A stretch of 43,597 nt of DNA from NCBI GenBank assembly GCA_015233685.1, contig JADFXF010000009.1, positions 1 to 43,597 of the forward strand, given 5' to 3'. The notes under the pieces were generated by a model. That model made no database searches and was not told the origin of the DNA. It worked only from the letters and a program-made list of their open reading frames with translations. The translations under genes were made by a program, and so were the position numbers. Positions 41,616 through 43,597 of this stretch are shown here, piece by piece (the stretch's first letter is position 1; each line of letters starts with the position of its first letter). The stretch comes from Nitrospirota bacterium. GTDB taxonomy: Bacteria > Nitrospirota > Thermodesulfovibrionia > Thermodesulfovibrionales > Magnetobacteriaceae.

Positions 41616-42326
41616 ATGAGCCACCGGACACTTAAAACGTTAAGACATACCGCCGCCGCGGGGCTGATAGTCGCCGCGCTGGTGTTTTGTGCCGCCTGCG
41701 TAACCATTGAAAAAAAACCAGAGACAACAGGCCGCGGGGCAGTCTGGATACCCGTCCAGAAATCATTGGATAAGATGAGGGCTGAATGCTGGGGCGTTAA
41801 TCCATTCCTCCTGAGTCCACAGAAGGCAAGCCAGTGTTGTATAGATATTATGGAGGGCGCGGGGGCGACGCCTGAGGCGGTTGCCTTCTCCCGTGCGATG
41901 CTTCAAAAAAAGGGCGATACCTTTTGTTATATGTCGTCATTTAAGAAAGTGTCAATAGTGGATATAGCAGAGTTAGTGTGCCCATTCAGAGATGAGGAAA
42001 CATCGGATATGGTCTTGCTAAACGGGCAACCCGCCATAGTGGAGATAAATGACATGAGCAATATAGGCAAAATAAACATGCTATCCGAACCGGACTATCT
42101 TAACATGCTGGGCAGACACAGTGAGGCCCTGCTGTGGCCATATACCGACAGGCTTGTGGAAATGAAAAAACTGCCCGAAGGCAGAGAGCGGTATGTGTTT
42201 GCCTTCAGGTGGTTAAACGGCTGCGAGGCCTGTCCGCTTACGGGGACTATGACAATAGGATATGACTTTAACGCCGCTGGCAGCTTTATCGGGGTCAAAT
42301 TAATAAAACTGGTTACGGCTGAGTAA
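41616..42326 (+). CDS. Putative lipoprotein of unknown function
   Basis: This 236-aa protein has an N-terminal hydrophobic segment ending LVFCAACVTIEKK, a plausible lipobox with C28 as the lipidated residue. The mature part has eight further cysteines (including QCCID and NGCEACPLTG). A central segment MVLLNGQPAIVEINDMSN may be a beta hairpin. No family is recognised. The ATG at 41616 lacks a strong ribosome site. It follows the cytochrome gene by 71 nt, separated by the hairpin. Confidence 0.65.
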   Translation: MSHRTLKTLRHTAAAGLIVAALVFCAACVTIEKKPETTGRGAVWIPVQKSLDKMRAECWGVNPFLLSPQKASQCCIDIMEGAGATPEAVAFSRAMLQKKGDTFCYMSSFKKVSIVDIAELVCPFRDEETSDMVLLNGQPAIVEINDMSNIGKINMLSEPDYLNMLGRHSEALLWPYTDRLVEMKKLPEGRERYVFAFRWLNGCEACPLTGTMTIGYDFNAAGSFIGVKLIKLVTAE

Positions 42327-42356
42327 TAGGGGTATATCTGAAATCCCCCTTATCGC

Positions 42357-43597
42357 TCACCCTGACGTTGACTTTAACTTATGCACCCTTGTCCTTCTAG
42401 TGATAAACGCCATTACCTTTGACACTAAAAAGGCCGGGTCATTTTTCAGCATGAACAGCAGGTACTGTTTGCTTCGTTTCAGCCTTACCGAGAATTTATT
42501 GTTGTACTTGTAAAGCCATCGGGCTATGGTGTTTACGTATTTATCGAAGTCCTCACGTTTTATGTTTTTTACATAATATGCGTCCGGCCAGAAGGGAAAG
42601 CTGTTCCAGTCCTGCCCGGGTGCAACGAGGCCCATCTCTATACACTTATCGTACTCGGAACTGCCCGGCATCGGGTCGAATATGTTAAAGGCAAGCTCCC
42701 CGGCCCTCAGCTCTTTCATCAAATTAAACGTGTCCGTAAGGTCTTCTATTGTCTCATCCGGGAAACCCGCCATAAAGAACCCGCCAACGCCGATTCCCTT
42801 TTTCTGAATCAAATCAAACGCCTTTTTTATCTGCTCGTTTGAGACGTCCTTGTTTATCAGTTTCTTTATTCGCTCACTGCCGCTCTCTACCCCTATCTCC
42901 AGCTTTACGCAGCCGGCCTCTTTCATCAAATCGAGGATTTCGCCGTCAATTAAATCCGCCCTCGTGGCCGTCTTCCAGCTTATCCTCAGGCCGGATTCGA
43001 TAATTGACCTGCAGTACCGTTCAATAACCTTGCGGTTAATGGTAAAGGAATCGTCCCAGAACATGATGTAGCGGGTTCCATAACTCTCCCTCAAGGTCTT
43101 AATCTCCCTGATTACATTTTCGGGGCTTCTAAGGCGCACTTTTTTGTCCCAGAAATTGCGTGACGAACAGAACGTGCATCGAAACGGGCAGCCCCTTGAG
43201 ACAATCATGCTGCCGAGGGATTTAAAATCAAACGATTCGGGGTACAGGACAGCCTCTCTTGCAGGAGGCGGGATTCTATCAATTTCGGCGATGGCTTCTC
43301 TCATCGGATTGTGCACTATGGCCGCGTTTTTCTTAAATGACAGGCCTCGTATAGCAGAGAAAAAGCCGCCGTTTTTCAGCGTGTTGCATAGCTCCAGCGC
43401 GGCATATTCGCCCTCGCCCCTGATTACGAAATCCACCTCATCGTTTTTCAGGCATTGCTCCGGCATAAAACTCGGATGCAGCCCACCCCATAAGACGTAG
43501 CAGTCCTTATCATACTCCTTGCAGAGCTTGCTTATCTTAAGTGCAGAGGCCACCTCCACCGAAAGGAGCGAGATGCCCACAAGGTCAGGCTTATATG
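42357..43597 (-). CDS. B12-binding-domain radical SAM enzyme, 5' end outside window
   Basis: The frame runs off the right edge: the residues before the first possible start (YKPDLVGISLLSVEVASA) are still the B12-binding domain. WGGLHPSFMPEQCL closes that domain. The radical SAM cluster motif RGCPFRCTFCSS (C-x3-C-x2-C) follows, then DDSFTINRKVIERYC, ETATRADL-like KTATRADLID, and GVESGSERI, typical of the Elp3-like core. A C-terminal tail is basic. Members act in tetrapyrrole, hopanoid or lipid methyl transfer; the substrate is unknown. Confidence 0.88.
   Translation of the reverse strand, partial: YKPDLVGISLLSVEVASALKISKLCKEYDKDCYVLWGGLHPSFMPEQCLKNDEVDFVIRGEGEYAALELCNTLKNGGFFSAIRGLSFKKNAAIVHNPMREAIAEIDRIPPPAREAVLYPESFDFKSLGSMIVSRGCPFRCTFCSSRNFWDKKVRLRSPENVIREIKTLRESYGTRYIMFWDDSFTINRKVIERYCRSIIESGLRISWKTATRADLIDGEILDLMKEAGCVKLEIGVESGSERIKKLINKDVSNEQIKKAFDLIQKKGIGVGGFFMAGFPDETIEDLTDTFNLMKELRAGELAFNIFDPMPGSSEYDKCIEMGLVAPGQDWNSFPFWPDAYYVKNIKREDFDKYVNTIARWLYKYNNKFSVRLKRSKQYLLFMLKNDPAFLVSKVMAFITRRTRVHKLKSTSG

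Noticed and set aside
1-43597. CRISPR arrays, tRNAs, rRNAs and known riboswitches
   Set aside because: No regularly spaced direct repeats, cloverleaf-like sequences or rRNA segments were recognised on either strand by eye. Covariance-model scans would be needed to exclude them fully.

Overview
This is a compact bacterial chromosome segment with short intergenic gaps and many 1-16 nt gene overlaps. No 16S rRNA, tRNA or phylogenetic marker is present, so the host is inferred. A two-domain UspA, a PglB-type oligosaccharyltransferase, RNase J, a double-CxxC SecA tail, an Rpn-type nuclease and many small c-type or zinc-ribbon proteins fit a Gram-negative, probably anaerobic lineage such as Nitrospirota or Desulfobacterota. 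That placement is a guess from gene content.

Layout. 1-2000: a TSUP-family exporter, cut by the window edge, with a tandem UspA protein and a strong terminator. 2000-2700: a REPIN-like inverted repeat and an orphan HigA-like antidote. 2859-8158: biotin genes bioF, a FabG-like SDR and bioD, then secA. 8175-9634 (minus): a small coiled-coil protein overlapping trpB. 9700-13240: an accessory island with a canonical promoter, a 615-aa coiled-coil protein, a cysteine-rich protein, and two AT-rich membrane ORFs, one of them only 53 aa. 13343-17282 (minus): an operon of NifU-like protein, AMIN/amidase_3 cell-wall amidase, EcfT-like protein and D-aminoacylase-like amidohydrolase. 17457-20117 (minus): a secreted InlB-B-repeat protein behind a promoter with a poly-C tract, an Rpn nuclease and a coiled-coil membrane protein. 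20423-28108: a deoxyhypusine-synthase-like protein, argD, argF, rnj, uppP and ftsK, nearly end to end. 28163-29691: a Crp/Fnr regulator with an extra N-terminal ribbon-helix-helix domain, and a small secreted protein. 29786-37217: glycan functions (GT2, methyltransferase, PglB-like oligosaccharyltransferase, ManC) interleaved with acylphosphatase, an 83-aa orphan and an MBL hydrolase. 37482-40253: ispA and dxs. 40283-43597: DUF2752, zinc-ribbon/CD225, a monoheme cytochrome, a lipoprotein and a partial B12/radical SAM enzyme.

How the genes fit together. Dxs and IspA supply prenyl diphosphates and UppP recycles undecaprenyl phosphate. The GT2 enzyme, ManC and the oligosaccharyltransferase could assemble and transfer a lipid-linked glycan. 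Both predicted secreted proteins in the window are rich in N-x-S/T sequons, and the oligosaccharyltransferase appears to lack the arginine that forces an acidic -2 residue, so they are plausible substrates.

The strongest unusual signals are four. (1) A C9 tract sits between a perfect TTGACA and a perfect TATAAT upstream of the secreted repeat protein, a textbook phase-variable promoter layout. (2) The regulator has an RHH-cNMP-HTH architecture, with an 18-bp near-palindrome inside its own promoter spacer. (3) Several genes have no ribosome binding site and a -10 box 6-9 nt before the ATG, suggesting leaderless mRNAs. (4) A two-hairpin repeat is dispersed in the window, and its stem changes are compensated between copies. 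No CRISPR array, tRNA, rRNA or intact transposase was seen.
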